A stretch of 64,000 nt of DNA from Pterobdella sp. o SKG-2022 (Eukaryota; Annelida; Clitellata; Hirudinida; Piscicolidae). The number at the start of each line of letters is the position of its first letter. Within the stretch, counting starts at the first letter, position 1. The notes under the pieces were generated by a model. The model made no database searches. It was not told the origin of the DNA and worked only from the letters and a program-made list of their open reading frames with translations. Of the stretch, positions 26,001-41,000 are shown piece by piece. Both the position numbers and the translations under genes were made by a program. The stretch is taken from positions 7,724,079 through 7,788,078 of the forward strand of contig OZ038321.1 of the NCBI GenBank assembly GCA_964035795.1, given 5' to 3'.

Positions 26001-29000
26001 GTCGTTGTTGTCATAATAACAGTTGTTGTTTGCGTTGATGTTGCAATCGTTGTCGAAACTGTTGTAGCTGTAGCCAATGAAGTTGTTGTTACAGTTATTG
26101 TAGTTGGCGTTGGTGTTTCTACAGTAGTAACTTTTGGCGTAGATTTAGACAACATTTCTGTCGTTGTTGTCATAATAACAGTTGTTGTTTGCGTTGATGT
26201 TGCAATCGTTGTCGAAACTGTTGTAGCTGTAGCCAATGAAGTTGTTGTTACAGAAATTGTAGTTGGCGTTGTTGTTTCTACAGTAGTAACTGTTGGCGTA
26301 GATTTAGACAACATTTCTGTCGTTGTTGTCATAATAACAGTTGTTGTTTGCGTTGATGTTGCAATCGTTGTCGAAACTGTTGTAGCTGTAGCCAATGAAG
26401 TTGTTGTTACAGTTATTGTAGTTGGCGTTGTTGTTTCTACAGTAGTAACTGTTGGCGTAGATTTAGACAACATTTCTGTCGTTGTTGTCATAATAACAGT
26501 TGTTGTTTGCGTTGATGTTGCAATCGTTGTCGGAACTGTTGTAGCTGTAGCCAATGAAGTTGTTGTTACAGTTATTGTAGTTGGCGTTGTTGTTTCTACA
26601 GTAGTAACTGTTGGCGTAGATTTAGACAACATTTCTGTCGTTGTTGTCATAATAACAGTTGTTGTTTGCGTTGATGTTGCAATCGTTGTCGAAACTGTTG
26701 TAGCTGTAGCCAATGAAGTTGTTGTTACAGAAATTGTAGTTGGCGTTGTTGTTTCTACAGTAGTAACTGTTGGCGTAGATTTAGACAACATTTCTGTCGT
26801 TGTTGTCATAATAACAGTTGTTGTTTGCGTTGATGTTGCAATCGTTGTCGAAACTGTTGTAGCTGTAGCCAATGAAGTTGTTGTTACAGAAATTGTAGTT
26901 GGCGTTGTTGTTTTTACAGTAGTAACTGTTGGCGTAGATTTAGACAACATTTCTGTCGTTGTTGTCATAATAACAGTTGTTGTTTGCGTTGATGTTGCAA
27001 TCGTTGTCGAAACTGTTGTAGCTGTAGCCAATGAAGTTGTTGTTACAGTTATTGTAGTTGGCGTTGTTGTTTCTACAGTAGTAACTGTTGGCGTAGATTT
27101 AGACAACATTTCTGTCGTTGTTGTCATAATAACAGTTGTTGTTTGCGTTGATGTTGCAATCGTTGTCGGAACTGTTGTAGCTGTAGCCAATGAAGTTGTT
27201 GTTACAGTTATTGTAGTTGGCGTTGTTGTTTCAACAGTAGTAACTGTTGGCGTAGATTTAGACAACATTTCTGTCGTTGTTGTCATAATAACAGTTGTTG
27301 TTTGCGTTGATGTTGCAATCGTTGTCGGAACTGTTGTAGCTGTAGCCAATGAAGTTGTTGTTACAGTTATTGTAGTTGGCGTTGTTGTTTCAACAGTAGT
27401 AACTGTTGGCGTAGATTTAGACAACATTTCTGTCGTTGTTGTCATAATAACAGTTGTTGTTTGCGTTGATGTTGCAATCGTTGTCGAAACTGTTGTAGCT
27501 GTAGCCAATGAAGTTGTTGTTACAGAAATTGTAGTTGGCGTTGTTGTTTTTACAGTAGTAATTGTTGGCGTAGATTTAGACAACATTTCTGTCGTTGTTG
27601 TCATAATAACAGTTGTTGTTTGCGTTGATGTTGCAATCGTTGTCGAAACTGTTGTAGCTGTAGCCAATGAAGTTGTTGTTACAGAAATTGTAGTTGGCGT
27701 TGTTGTTTCTACAGTAGTAACTGTTGGCGTAGATTTAGACAACATTTCTGTCGTTGTTGTCAAAATAACAGTTGTTGTTTGCGTTGATGTTGCAATCGTT
27801 GTCGAAACTGTTGTAGCTGTAGCCAATGAAGTTGTTGTTACAGAAATTGTAGTTGGCGTTGTTGTTTTTACAGTAGTAACTGTTGGCGTAGATTTAGACA
27901 ACATTTCTGTCGTTGTTGTCATAATAACAGTTGTTGTTTGCGTTGATGTTGCAATCGTTGTCGAAACTGTTGTAGCTGTAGCCAATGAAGTTGTTGTTAC
28001 AGTTATTGTAGTTGGCGTTGTTGTTTCTACAGTAGTAACTGTTGGCGTAGATTTAGACAACATTTCTGTCGTTGTTGTCATAATAACAGTTGTTGTTTGC
28101 GTTGATGTTGCAATCGTTGTCGAAACTGTTGTAGCTGTAGCCAATGAAGTTGTTGTTACAGTTATTGTAGTTGGCGTTGTTGTTTCTACAGTAGTAACTG
28201 TTGGCGTAGATTTAGACAACATTTCTGTCGTTGTTGTCATAATAACAGTTGTTGTTTGCGTTGATGTTGCAATCGTTGTCGAAACTGTTGTAGCTGTAGC
28301 CAATGAAGTTGTTGTTACAGAAATTGTAGTTGGCGTTGTTGTTTCTACAGTAGTAACTGTTGGCGTAGATTTAGACAACATTTCTGTCGTTGTTGTCATA
28401 ATAACAGTTGTTGTTTGCGTTGATGTTGCAATCGTTGTCGAAACTGTTGTAGCTGTAGCCAATGAAGTTGTTGTTACAGAAATTGTAGTTGGCGTTGTTG
28501 TTTCTACAGTAGTAACTGTTGGCGTAGATTTAGACAACATTTCTGTCGTTGTTGTCATAATAACAGTTGTTGTTTGCGTTGATGTTGCAATCGTTGTCGA
28601 AACTGTTGTAGCTGTAGCCAATGAAGTTGTTGTTACAGAAATTGTAGTTGGCGTTGTTGTTTCAACAGTAGTAACTGTTGGCGTAGATTTAGACAACATT
28701 TCTGTCGTTGTTGTCATAATAACAGTTGTTGTTTGCGTTGATGTTGCAATCGTTGTCAAAACTGTTGTAGCTGTAGCCAATGAAGTTGTTGTTACAGTTA
28801 TTGTAGTTGGCGTTGTTGTTTCTACAGTAGTAACTGTTGGCGTAGATTTAGACAACATTTCTGTCGTTGTTGTCATAATAACAGTTGTTGTTTGCGTTGA
28901 TGTTGCAATCGTTGTCGAAACTGTTGTAGCTGTAGCCAATGAAGTTGTTGTTACAGTTATTGTAGTTGGCGTTGTTGTTTCTACAGTAGTAACTGTTGGC

Positions 29001-32000
29001 GTAGATTTAGACAACATTTCTGTCGTTGTTGTCATAATAACAGTTGTTGTTTGCGTTGATGTTGCAATCGTTGTCGAAACTGTTGTAGCTGTAGCCAATG
29101 AAGTTGTTGTTACAGTTATTGTAGTTGGCGTTGTTGTTTCTACAGTAGTAACTGTTGGCGTAGATTTAGACAACATTTCTGTCGTTGTTGTCATAATAAC
29201 AGTTGTTGTTTGCGTTGATGTTGCAATCGTTGTCGAAACTGTTGTAGCTGTAGCCAATGAAGTTGTTGTTACAGAAATTGTAGTTGGCGTTGTTGTTTCT
29301 ACAGTAGTAACTGTTGGCGTAGATTTAGACAACATTTCTGTCGTTGTTGTCATAATAACAGTTGTTGTTTGCGTTGATGTTGCAATCATTGTCGAAACTG
29401 TTGTAGCTGTAGCCAATGAAGTTGTTGTTACAGAAATTGTAGTTGGCGTTGTTGTTTCTACAGTAGTAACTGTTGGCGTAGATTTAGACAACATTTCTGT
29501 CGTTGTTGTCATAATAACAGTTGTTGTTTGCGTTGATGTTGCAATCGTTGTCGAAACTGTTGTAGCTGTAGCCAATGAAGTTGTTGTTACAGTTATTGTA
29601 GTTGGCGTTGTTGTTTCTACAGTAGTAACTGTTGGCGTAGATTTAGACAACATTTCTGTCGTTGTTGTCATAATAACAGTTGTTGTTTGCGTTGATGTTG
29701 CAATCGTTGTCGAAACTGTTGTAGCTGTAGCCAATGAAGTTGTTGTTACAGTTATTGTAGTTGGCGTTGGTGTTTCTACAGTAGTAACTTTTGGCGTAGA
29801 TTTAGACAACATTTCTGTCGTTGTTGTCATAATAAGAGTTGTTGTTTGCGTTGATGCTGCAATCGTTGTCGAAACTGTTGTAGCTGTAGCCAATGAAGTT
29901 GTTGTTACAGTTATTGTAGTTGGCGTTGTTGTTTCTACAGTAGTAACTGTTGGCGTAGATTTAGACAACATTTCTGTCGTTGTTGTCATAATAACAGTTG
30001 TTGTTTGCGTTGATGTTGCAATCGTTGTCGAAACTGTTGTAGCTGTAGCCAATGAAGTTGTTGTTACAGTTATTGTAGTTGGCGTTGTTGTTTCTACAGT
30101 AGTAACTGTTGGCGTAGATTTAGACAACATTTCTGTCGTTGTTGTCATAATAACAGTTGTTGTTTGCGTTGATGTTGCAATCGTTGTCGGAACTGTTGTA
30201 GCTGTAGCCAATGAAGTTGTTGTTACAGTTATTGTAGTTGGCGTTGTTGTTTCTACAGTAGTAACTGTTGGCGTAGATTTAGACAACATTTCTGTCGTTG
30301 TTGTCATAATAACAGTTGTTGTTTGCGTTGATGTTGCAATCGTTGTCGAAACTGTTGTAGCTGTAGCCAATGAAGTTGTTGTTACAGTTATTGTAGTTGG
30401 CGTTGTTGTTTTTACAGTAGTAACTGTTGGCGTAGATTTAGACAACATTTCTGTTGTTGTTGTCATAATAACAGTTGTTGTTTGCGTTGATGTTGCAATC
30501 GTTGTCGAAACTGTTGTAGCTGTAGCCAATGAAGTTGTTGTTACAGTTATTGTAGTTGGCGTTGTTGTTTCTACAGTAGTAACTGTTGGCGTAGATTTAG
30601 ACAACATTTCTGTCGTTGTTGTCATAATAACAGTTGTTGTTTGCGTTGATGTTGCAATCGTTGTCGGAACTGTTGTAGCTGTAGCCAATGAAGTTGTTGT
30701 TTCAACAGTAGTAACTGTTGGCGTAGATTTAGACAACATTTCTGTCGTTGTTGTCATAATAACAGTTGTTGTTTGCGTTGATGTTGCAATCGTTGTCGAA
30801 ACTGTTGTAGCTGTAGCCAATGAAGTTGTTGTTACAGAAATTGTAGTTGGCGTTGTTGTTTCTACAGTAGTAATTGTTGGCGTAGATTTAGACAACATTT
30901 CTGTCGTTGTTGTCATAATAACAGTTGTTGTTTGCGTTGATGTTGCAATCGTTGTCGAAACTGTTGTAGCTGTAGCCAATGAAGTTGTTGTTACAGAAAT
31001 TGTAGTTGGCGTTGTTGTTTCTACAGTAGTAACTGTTGGCGTAGATTTAGACAACATTTCTGTCGTTGTTGTCATAATAACAGTTGTTGTTTGCGTTGAT
31101 GTTGCAATCGTTGTCGAAACTGTTGTAGCTGTAGCCAATGAAGTTGTTGTTACAGAAATTGTAGTTGGCGTTGTTGTTTCAACAGTAGTAACTGTTGGCG
31201 TAGATTTAGACAACATTTCTGTCGTTGTTGTCATAATAACAGTTGTTGTTTGCGTTGATGTTGCAATCGTTGTCGAAACTGTTGTAGCTGTAGCCAATGA
31301 AGTTGTTGTTACAGTTATTGTAGTTGGCGTTGTTGTTTCTACAGTAGTAACTGTTGGCGTAGATTTAGACAACATTTCTGTCGTTGTTGTCATAATAACA
31401 GTTGTTGTTTGCGTTGATGTTGCAATCGTTGTCGAAACTGTTGTAGCTGTAGCCAATGAAGTTGTTGTTACAGTTATTGTAGTTGGCGTTGTTGTTTCTA
31501 CAGTAGTAACTGTTGGCGTAGATTTAGACAACATTTCTGTCGTTGTTGTCATAATAACAGTTGTTGTTTGCGTTGATGTTGCAATCGTTGTCGAAACTGT
31601 TGTAGCTGTAGCCAATGAAGTTGTTGTTACAGTTATTGTAGTTGGCGTTGTTGTTTCTACAGTAGTAACTGTTGGCGTAGATTTAGACAACATTTCTGTC
31701 GTTGTTGTCATAATAACAGTTGTTGTTTGCGTTGATGTTGCAATCGTTGTCGAAACTGTTGTAGCTGTAGCCAATGAAGTTGTTGTTACAGAAATTGTAG
31801 TTGGCGTTGTTGTTTCTACAGTAGTAACTGTTGGCGTAGATTTAGACAACATTTCTGTCGTTGTTGTCATAATAACAGTTGTTGTTTGCGTTGATGTTGC
31901 AATCGTTGTCGAAACTGTTGTAGCTGTAGCCAATGAAGTTGTTGTTACAGAAATTGTAGTTGGCGTTGTTGTTTCTACAGTAGTAACTGTTGGCGTAGAT

Positions 32001-35000
32001 TTAGACAACATTTCTGTCGTTGTTGTCATAATAACAGTTGTTGTTTGCGTTGATGTTGCAATCGTTGTCGAAACTGTTGTAGCTGTAGCCAATGAAGTTG
32101 TTGTTACAGAAATTGTAGTTGGCGTTGTTGTTTTTACAGTAGTAACTGTTGGCGTAGATTTAGACAACATTTCTGTCGTTGTTGTCATAATAACAGTTGT
32201 TGTTTGCGTTGATGTTGCAATCGTTGTCGAAACTGTTGTAGCTGTAGCCAATGAAGTTGTTGTTACAGTTATTGTAGTTGGCGTTGTTGTTTCTACAGTA
32301 GTAACTGTTGGCGTAGATTTAGACAACATTTCTGTCGTTGTTGTCATAATAACAGTTGTTGTTTGCGTTGATGTTGCAATCGTTGTCGGAACTGTTGTAG
32401 CTGTAGCCAATGAAGTTGTTGTTACAGTTATTGTAGTTGGCGTTGTTGTTTCAACAGTAGTAACTGTTGGCGTAGATTTAGACAACATTTCTGTCGTTGT
32501 TGTCATAATAACAGTTGTTGTTTGCGTTGATGTTGCAATCGTTGTCGAAACTGTTGTAGCTGTAGCCAATGAAGTTGTTGTTACAGAAATTGTAGTTGGC
32601 GTTGTTGTTTCTACAGTAGTAATTGTTGGCGTAGATTTAGACAACATTTCTGTCGTTGTTGTCATAATAACAGTTGTTGTTTGCGTTGATGTTGCAATCG
32701 TTGTCGAAACTGTTGTAGCTGTAGCCAATGAAGTTGTTGTTACAGTTATTGTAGTTGGCGTTGTTGTTTCTACAGTAGTAACTGTTGGCGTAGATTTAGA
32801 CAACATTTCTGTCGTTGTTGTCATAATAACAGTTGTTGTTTGCGTTGATGTTGCAATCGTTGTCGAAACTGTTGTAGCTGTAGCCAATGAAGTTGTTGTT
32901 ACAGAAATTGTAGTTGGCGTTGTTGTTTTTACAGTAGTAACTGTTGGCGTAGATTTAGACAACATTTCTGTCGTTGTTGTCATAATAACAGTTGTTGTTT
33001 GCGTTGATGTTGCAATCGTTGTCGAAACTGTTGTAGCTGTAGCCAATGAAGTTGTTGTTACAGTTATTGTAGTTGGCGTTGTTGTTTCTACAGTAGTAAC
33101 TGTTGGCGTAGATTTAGACAACATTTCTGTCGTTGTTGTCATAATAACAGTTGTTGTTTGCGTTGATGTTGCAATCGTTGTCGGAACTGTTGTAGCTGTA
33201 GCCAATGAAGTTGTTGTTACAGTTATTGTAGTTGGCGTTGTTGTTTCAACAGTAGTAACTGTTGGCGTAGATTTAGACAACATTTCTGTCGTTGTTGTCA
33301 TAATAACAGTTGTTGTTTGCGTTGATGTTGCAATCGTTGTCGAAACTGTTGTAGCTGTAGCCAATGAAGTTGTTGTTACAGAAATTGTAGTTGGCGTTGT
33401 TGTTTCTACAGTAGTAATTGTTGGCGTAGATTTAGACAACATTTCTGTCGTTGTTGTCATAATAACAGTTGTTGTTTGCGTTGATGTTGCAATCGTTGTC
33501 GAAACTGTTGTAGCTGTAGCCAATGAAGTTGTTGTTACAGTTATTGTAGTTGGCGTTGTTGTTTCTACAGTAGTAACTGTTGGCGTAGATTTAGACAACA
33601 TTTCTGTCGTTGTTGTCATAATAACAGTTGTTGTTTGCGTTGATGTTGCAATCGTTGTCGAAACTGTTGTAGCTGTAGCCAATGAAGTTGTTGTTACAGA
33701 AATTGTAGTTGGCGTTGTTGTTTTTACAGTAGTAACTGTTGGCGTAGATTTAGACAACATTTCTGTCGTTGTTGTCATAATAACAGTTGTTGTTTGCGTT
33801 GATGTTGCAATCGTTGTCGAAACTGTTGTAGCTGTAGCCAATGAAGTTGTTGTTACAGTTATTGTAGTTGGCGTTGTTGTTTCTACAGTAGTAACTGTTG
33901 GCGTAGATTTAGACAACATTTCTGTCGTTGTTGTCATAATAACAGTTGTTGTTTGCGTTGATGTTGCAATCGTTGTCGGAACTGTTGTAGCTGTAGCCAA
34001 TGAAGTTGTTGTTACAGTTATTGTAGTTGGCGTTGTTGTTTCAACAGTAGTAACTGTTGGCGTAGATTTAGACAACATTTCTGTCGTTGTTGTCATAATA
34101 ACAGTTGTTGTTTGCGTTGATGTTGCAATCGTTGTCGAAACTGTTGTAGCTGTAGCCAATGAAGTTGTTGTTACAGAAATTGTAGTTGGCGTTGTTGTTT
34201 CTACAGTAGTAATTGTTGGCGTAGATTTAGACAACATTTCTGTCGTTGTTGTCATAATAACAGTTGTTGTTTGCGTTGATGTTGCAATCGTTGTCGAAAC
34301 TGTTGTAGCTGTAGCCAATGAAGTTGTTGTTACAGTTATTGTAGTTGGCGTTGTTGTTTCTACAGTAGTAACTGTTGGCGTAGATTTAGACAACATTTCT
34401 GTCGTTGTTGTCATAATAACAGTTGTTGTTTGCGTTGATGTTGCAATCGTTGTCGAAACTGTTGTAGCTGTAGCCAATGAAGTTGTTGTTACAGAAATTG
34501 TAGTTGGCGTTGTTGTTTCTACAGTAGTAACTGTAGGCGTAGATTTAGACAACATTTCTGTCGTTGTTGTCATAATAACAGTTGTTGTTTGCGTTGATGT
34601 TGCAATCGTTGTCGAAACTGTTGTAGCTGTAGCCAATGAAGTTGGCGTAGATTTAGACAACATTTCTGTCGTTGTTGTCATAATAACAGTTGTTGTTTGC
34701 GTTGATGTTGCAATCGTTGTCGGAACTGTTGTAGCTGTAGCCAATGAAGTTGTTGTTACAGTTATTGTAGTTGGCGTTGTTGTTTCTACAGTAGTAATTG
34801 TTGGCGTAGATTTAGACAACATTTCTGTCGTTGTTGTCATAATAACAGTTGTTGTTTGCGTTGATGTTGCAATCGTTGTCGAAACTGTTGTAGCTGTAGC
34901 CAATGAAGTTGTTGTTACAGAAATTGTAGTTGGCGTTGTTGTTTCTACAGTAGTAACTGTTGGCGTAGATTTAGACAACATTTCTGTCGTTGTTGTCATA

Positions 35001-38000
35001 ATAACAGTTGTTGTTTGCGTTGATGTTGCAATCGTTGTCGAAACTGTTGTAGCTGTAGCCAATGAAGTTGTTGTTACAGAAATTGTAGTTGGCGTTGTTG
35101 TTTCTACAGTAGTAATTGTTGGCGTAGATTTAGACAACATTTCTGTCGTTGTTGTCATAATAACAGTTGTTGTTTGCGTTGATGTTGCAATCGTTGTCGA
35201 AACTGTTGTAGCTGTAGCCAATGAAGTTGTTGTTACAGAAATTGTAGTTGGCGTTGTTGTTTCTACAGTAGTAACTGTTGGCGTAGATTTAGACAACATT
35301 TCTGTCGTTGTTGTCATAATAACAGTTGTTGTTTGCGTTGATGTTGCAATCGTTGTCGAAACTGTTGTAGCTGTAGCCAATGAAGTTGTTGTTACAGAAA
35401 TTGTAGTTGGCGTTGTTGTTTTTACAGTAGTAACTGTTGGCGTAGATTTAGACAACATTTCTGTCGTTGTTGTCATAATAACAGTTGTTGTTTGCGTTGA
35501 TGTTGCAATCGTTGTCGAAACTGTTGTAGCTGTAGCCAATGAAGTTGTTGTTACAGTTATTGTAGTTGGCGTTGTTGTTTCTACAGTAGTAACTGTTGGC
35601 GTAGATTTAGACAACATTTCTGTCGTTGTTGTCATAATAACAGTTGTTGTTTGCGTTGATGTTGCAATCGTTGTCGAAACTGTTGTAGCTGTAGCCAATG
35701 AAGTTGTTGTTACAGTTATTGTAGTTGGCGTTGTTTTTTCTACAGTAGTAACTGTTGGCGTAGATTTAGACAACATTTCTGTCGTTGTTGTCATAATAAC
35801 AGTTGTTGTTTGCGTTGATGTTGCAATCGTTGTCGAAACTGTTGTAGCTGTAGCCAATGAAGTTGGCGTAGATTTAGACAACATTTCTGTCGTTGTTGTC
35901 ATAATAACAGTTGTTGTTTGCGTTGATGTTGCAATCGTTGTCGGAACTGTTGTAGCTGTAGCCAATGAAGTTGTTGTTACAGTTATTGTAGTTGGCGTTG
36001 TTGTTTCAACAGTAGTAACTGTTGGCGTAGATTTAGACAACATTTCTGTCGTTGTTGTCATAATAACAGTTGTTGTTTGCGTTGATGTTGCAATCGTTGT
36101 CGAAACTGTTGTAGCTGTAGCCAATGAAGTTGTTGTTACAGAAATTGTAGTTTGGGTTGTTGTTTCTACAGTAGTAATTGTTGGCGTAGATTTAGACAAC
36201 ATTTCTGTCGTTGTTGTCATAATAACAGTTGTTGTTTGCGTTGATGTTGCAATCGTTGTCGAAACTGTTGTAGCTGTAGCCAATGAAGTTGTTGTTACAG
36301 TTATTGTAGTTGGCGTTGTTGTTTCTACAGTAGTAACTGTTGGCGTAGATTTAGACAACATTTCTGTCGTTGTTGTCATAATAACAGTTGTTGTTTGCGT
36401 TGATGTTGCAATCGTTGTCGAAACTGTTGTAGCTGTAGCCAATGAAGTTGTTGTTACAGTTATTGTAGTTGGCGTTGTTTTTTCTACAGTAGTAACTGTT
36501 GGCGTAGATTTAGACAACATTTCTGTCGTTGTTGTCATAATAACAGTTGTTGTTTGCGTTGATGTTGCAATCGTTGTCGAAACTGTTGTAGCTGTAGCCA
36601 ATGAAGTTGTTGTTACAGAAATTGTAGTTGGCGTTGTTGTTTCTACAGTAGTAATTGTTGGCGTAGATTTAGACAACATTTCTGTCGTTGTTGTCATAAT
36701 AACAGTTGTTGTTTGCGTTGATGTTGCAATCGTTGTCGAAACTGTTGTAGCTGTAGCCAATGAAGTTGTTGTTACAGAAATTGTAGTTGGCGTTGTTGTT
36801 TCTACAGTAGTAACTGTTGGCGTAGATTTAGACAACATTTCTGTCGTTGTTGTCATAATAACAGTTGTTGTTTGCGTTGATGTTGCAATCGTTGTCGAAA
36901 CTGTTGTAGCTGTAGCCAATGAAGTTGTTGTTACAGAAATTGTAGTTGGCGTTGTTGTTTTTACAGTAGTAACTGTTGGCGTAGATTTAGACAACATTTC
37001 TGTCGTTGTTGTCATAATAACAGTTGTTGTTTGCGTTGATGTTGCAATCGTTGTCGAAACTGTTGTAGCTGTAGCCAATGAAGTTGTTGTTACAGTTATT
37101 GTAGTTGGCGTTGTTGTTTCTACAGTAGTAACTGTTGGCGTAGATTTAGACAACATTTCTGTCGTTGTTGTCATAATAACAGTTGTTGTTTGCGTTGATG
37201 TTGCAATCGTTGTCGAAACTGTTGTAGCTGTAGCCAATGAAGTTGTTGTTACAGTTATTGTAGTTGGCGTTGTTTTTTCTACAGTAGTAACTGTTGGCGT
37301 AGATTTAGACAACATTTCTGTCGTTGTTGTCATAATAACAGTTGTTGTTTGCGTTGATGTTGCAATCGTTGTCGAAACTGTTGTAGCTGTAGCCAATGAA
37401 GTTGGCGTAGATTTAGACAACATTTCTGTGGTTGTTGTCATAATAACAGTTGTTGTTTGCGTTGATGTTGCAATCGTTGTCGAAACTGTTGTAGCTGTAG
37501 CCAATGAAGTTGTTGTTACAGTTATTGTAGTTGGCGTTGTTGTTTCTACAGTAGTAACTGTTGGCGTAGATTTAGACAACATTTCTGTCGTTGTTGTCAT
37601 AATAACAGTTGTTGTTTGCGTTGATGTTGCAATCGTTGTCGAAACTGTTGTAGCTGTAGCCAATGAAGTTGTTGTTACAGAAATTGTAGTTGGCGTTGTT
37701 GTTTCTACAGTAGTAACTGTTGGCGTAGATTTAGACAACATTTCTGTCGTTGTTGTCATAATAAGAGTTGTTGTTTGCGTTGATGTTGCAATCGTTGTCG
37801 AAACTGTTGTAGCTGTAGCCAATGAAGTTGTTGTTACAGAAATTGTAGTTGGCGTTGTTGTTTCTACAGTAGTAACTGTTGGCGTAGATTTAGACAACAT
37901 TTCTGTCGTTGTTGTCATAATAACAGTTGTTGTTTGCGTTGATGTTGCAATCGTTGTCGAAACTGTTGTAGCTGTAGCCAATGAAGTTGTTGTTACAGTT

Positions 38001-41000
38001 ATTGTAGTTGGCGTTGTTTTTTCTACAGTAGTAACTGTTGGCGTAGATTTAGACAACATTTCTGTCGTTGTTGTCATAATAACAGTTGTTGTTTGCGTTG
38101 ATGTTGCAATCGTTGTCGAAACTGTTGTAGCTGTAGCCAATGAAGTTGTTGTTACAGAAATTGTAGTTGGCGTTGTTGTTTCTACAGTAGTAACTGTTGG
38201 CGTAGATTTAGACAACATTTCTGTCGTTGTTGTCATAATAACAGTTGTTGTTTGCGTTGATGTTGCAATCGTTGTCGAAACTGTTGTAGCTGTAGCCAAT
38301 GAAGTTGTTGTTACAGTTATTGTAGTTGGCGTTGTTGTTTCTACAGTAGTAACTGTTGGCGTAGATTTAGACAACATTTCTGTCGTTGTTGTCATAATAA
38401 CAGTTGTTGTTTGCGTTGATGTTGCAATCGTTGTCGAAACTGTTGTAGCTGTAGCCAATGAAGTTGGCGTAGATTTAGACAACATTTCTGTCGTTGTTGT
38501 CATAATAACAGTTGTTGTTTGCGTTGATGTTGCAATCGTTGTCGAAACTGTTGTAGCTGTAGCCAATGAAGTTGTTGTTACAGTTATTGTAGTTGGCGTT
38601 GTTGTTTCTACAGTAGTAACTGTTGGCGTAGATTTAGACAACATTTCTGTCGTTGTTGTCATAATAACAGTTGTTGTTTGCGTTGATGTTGCAATCGTTG
38701 TCGAAACTGTTGTAGCTGTAGCCAATGAAGTTGTTGTTACAGTTATTGTAGTTGGCGTTGTTGTTTCTACAGTAGTAACTGTTGGCGTAGATTTAGACAA
38801 CATTTCTGTCGTTGTTGTCATAATAACAGTTGTTGTTTGCGTTGATGTTGCAATCGTTGTCGAAACTGTTGTAGCTGTAGCCAATGAAGTTGTTGTTACA
38901 GAAATTGTAGTTGGCGTTGTTGTTTCTACAGTAGTAACTGTTGGCGTAGATTTAGACAACATTTCTGTCGTTGTTGTCATAATAAGAGTTGTTGTTTGCG
39001 TTGATGTTGCAATCGTTGTCGAAACTGTTGTAGCTGTAGCCAATGAAGTTGTTGTTACAGAAATTGTAGTTGGCGTTGTTGTTTCTACAGTAGTAACTGT
39101 TGGCGTAGATTTAGACAACATTTCTGTCGTTGTTGTCATAATAACAGTTGTTGTTTGCGTTGATGTTGCAATCGTTGTCGAAACTGTTGTAGCTGTAGCC
39201 AATGAAGTTGTTGTTACAGTTATTGTAGTTGGCGTTGTTGTTTCTACAGTAGTAACTGTTGGCGTAGATTTAGACAACATTTCTGTCGTTGTTGTCATAA
39301 TAACAGTTGTTGTTTGCGTTGATGTTGCAATCGTTGTCGAAACTGTTGTAGCTGTAGCCAATGAAGTTGTTGTTACAGAAATTGTAGTTGGCGTTGTTGT
39401 TTCTACAGTAGTAACTGTTGGCGTAGATTTAGACAACATTTCTGTCGTTGTTGTCATAATAAGAGTTGTTGTTTGCGTTGATGTTGCAATCGTTGTCGAA
39501 ACTGTTGTAGCTGTAGCCAATGAAGTTGTTGTTACAGAAATTGTAGTTGGCGTTGTTGTTTCTACAGTAGTAACTGTTGGCGTAGATTTAGACAACATTT
39601 CTGTCGTTGTTGTCATAATAACAGTTGTTGTTTGCGTTGATGTTGCAATCGTTGTCGAAACTGTTGTAGCTGTAGCCAATGAAGTTGTTGTTACAGTTAT
39701 TGTAGTTGGCGTTGTTGTTTCTACAGTAGTAACTGTTGGCGTAGATTCAGACAACATTTCTGTCGTTGTTGTCATAATAACAGTTGTTGTTTGCGTTGAT
39801 GTTGCAATCGTTGTCGAAACTGTTGTAGCTGTAGCCAATGAAGTTGTTGTTACAGTTATTGTAGTTGGCGTTGTTTTTTCTACAGTAGTAACTGTTGGCG
39901 TAGATTTAGACAACATTTCTGTCGTTGTTGTCATAATAACAGTTGTTGTTTGCGTTGATGTTGCAATCGTTGTCGAAACTGTTGTAGCTGTAGCCAATGA
40001 AGTTGGCGTAGATTTAGACAACATTTCTGTCGTTGTTGTCATAATAACAGTTGTTGTTTGCGTTGATGTTGCAATCGTTGTCGAAACTGTTGTAGCTGTA
40101 GCCAATGAAGTTGTTGTTACAGTTATTGTAGTTGGCGTTGTTGTTTCTACAGTAGTAACTGTTGGCGTAGATTTAGACAACATTTCTGTCGTTGTTGTCA
40201 TAATAACAGTTGTTGTTTGCGTTGATGTTGCAATCGTTGTCGAAACTGTTGTAGCTGTAGCCAATGAAGTTGTTGTTACAGAAATTGTAGTTGGCGTTGT
40301 TGTTTCTACAGTAGTAACTGTTGGCGTAGATTTAGACAACATTTCTGTCGTTGTTGTCATAATAACAGTTGTTGTTTGCGTTGATGTTGCAATCGTTGTC
40401 GAAACTGTTGTAGCTGTAGCCAATGAAGTTGTTGTTACAGAAATTGTAGTTGGCGTTGTTGTTTCTACAGTAGTAACTGTTGGCGTAGATTTAGACAACA
40501 TTTCTGTCGTTGTTGTCATAATAACAGTTGTTGTTTGCGTTGATGTTGCAATCGTTGTCGAAACTGTTGTAGCTGTAGCCAATGAAGTTGTTGTTACAGA
40601 AATTGTAGTTGGCGTTGTTGTTTTTACAGTAGTAACTGTTGGCGTAGATTTAGACAACATTTCTGTCGTTGTTGTCATAATAACAGTTGTTGTTTGCGTT
40701 GATGTTGCAATCGTTGTCGAAACTGTTGTAGCTGTAGCCAATGAAGTTGTTGTTACAGTTATTGTAGTTGGCGTTGTTGTTTCTACAGTAGTAACTGTTG
40801 GCGTAGATTTAGACAACATTTCTGTCGTTGTTGTCATAATAACAGTTGTTGTTTGCGTTGATGTTGCAATCGTTGTCGAAACTGTTGTAGCTGTAGCCAA
40901 TGAAGTTGTTGTTACAGTTATTGTAGTTGGCGTTGTTTTTTCTACAGTAGTAACTGTTGGCGTAGATTTAGACAACATTTCTGTCGTTGTTGTCATAATA

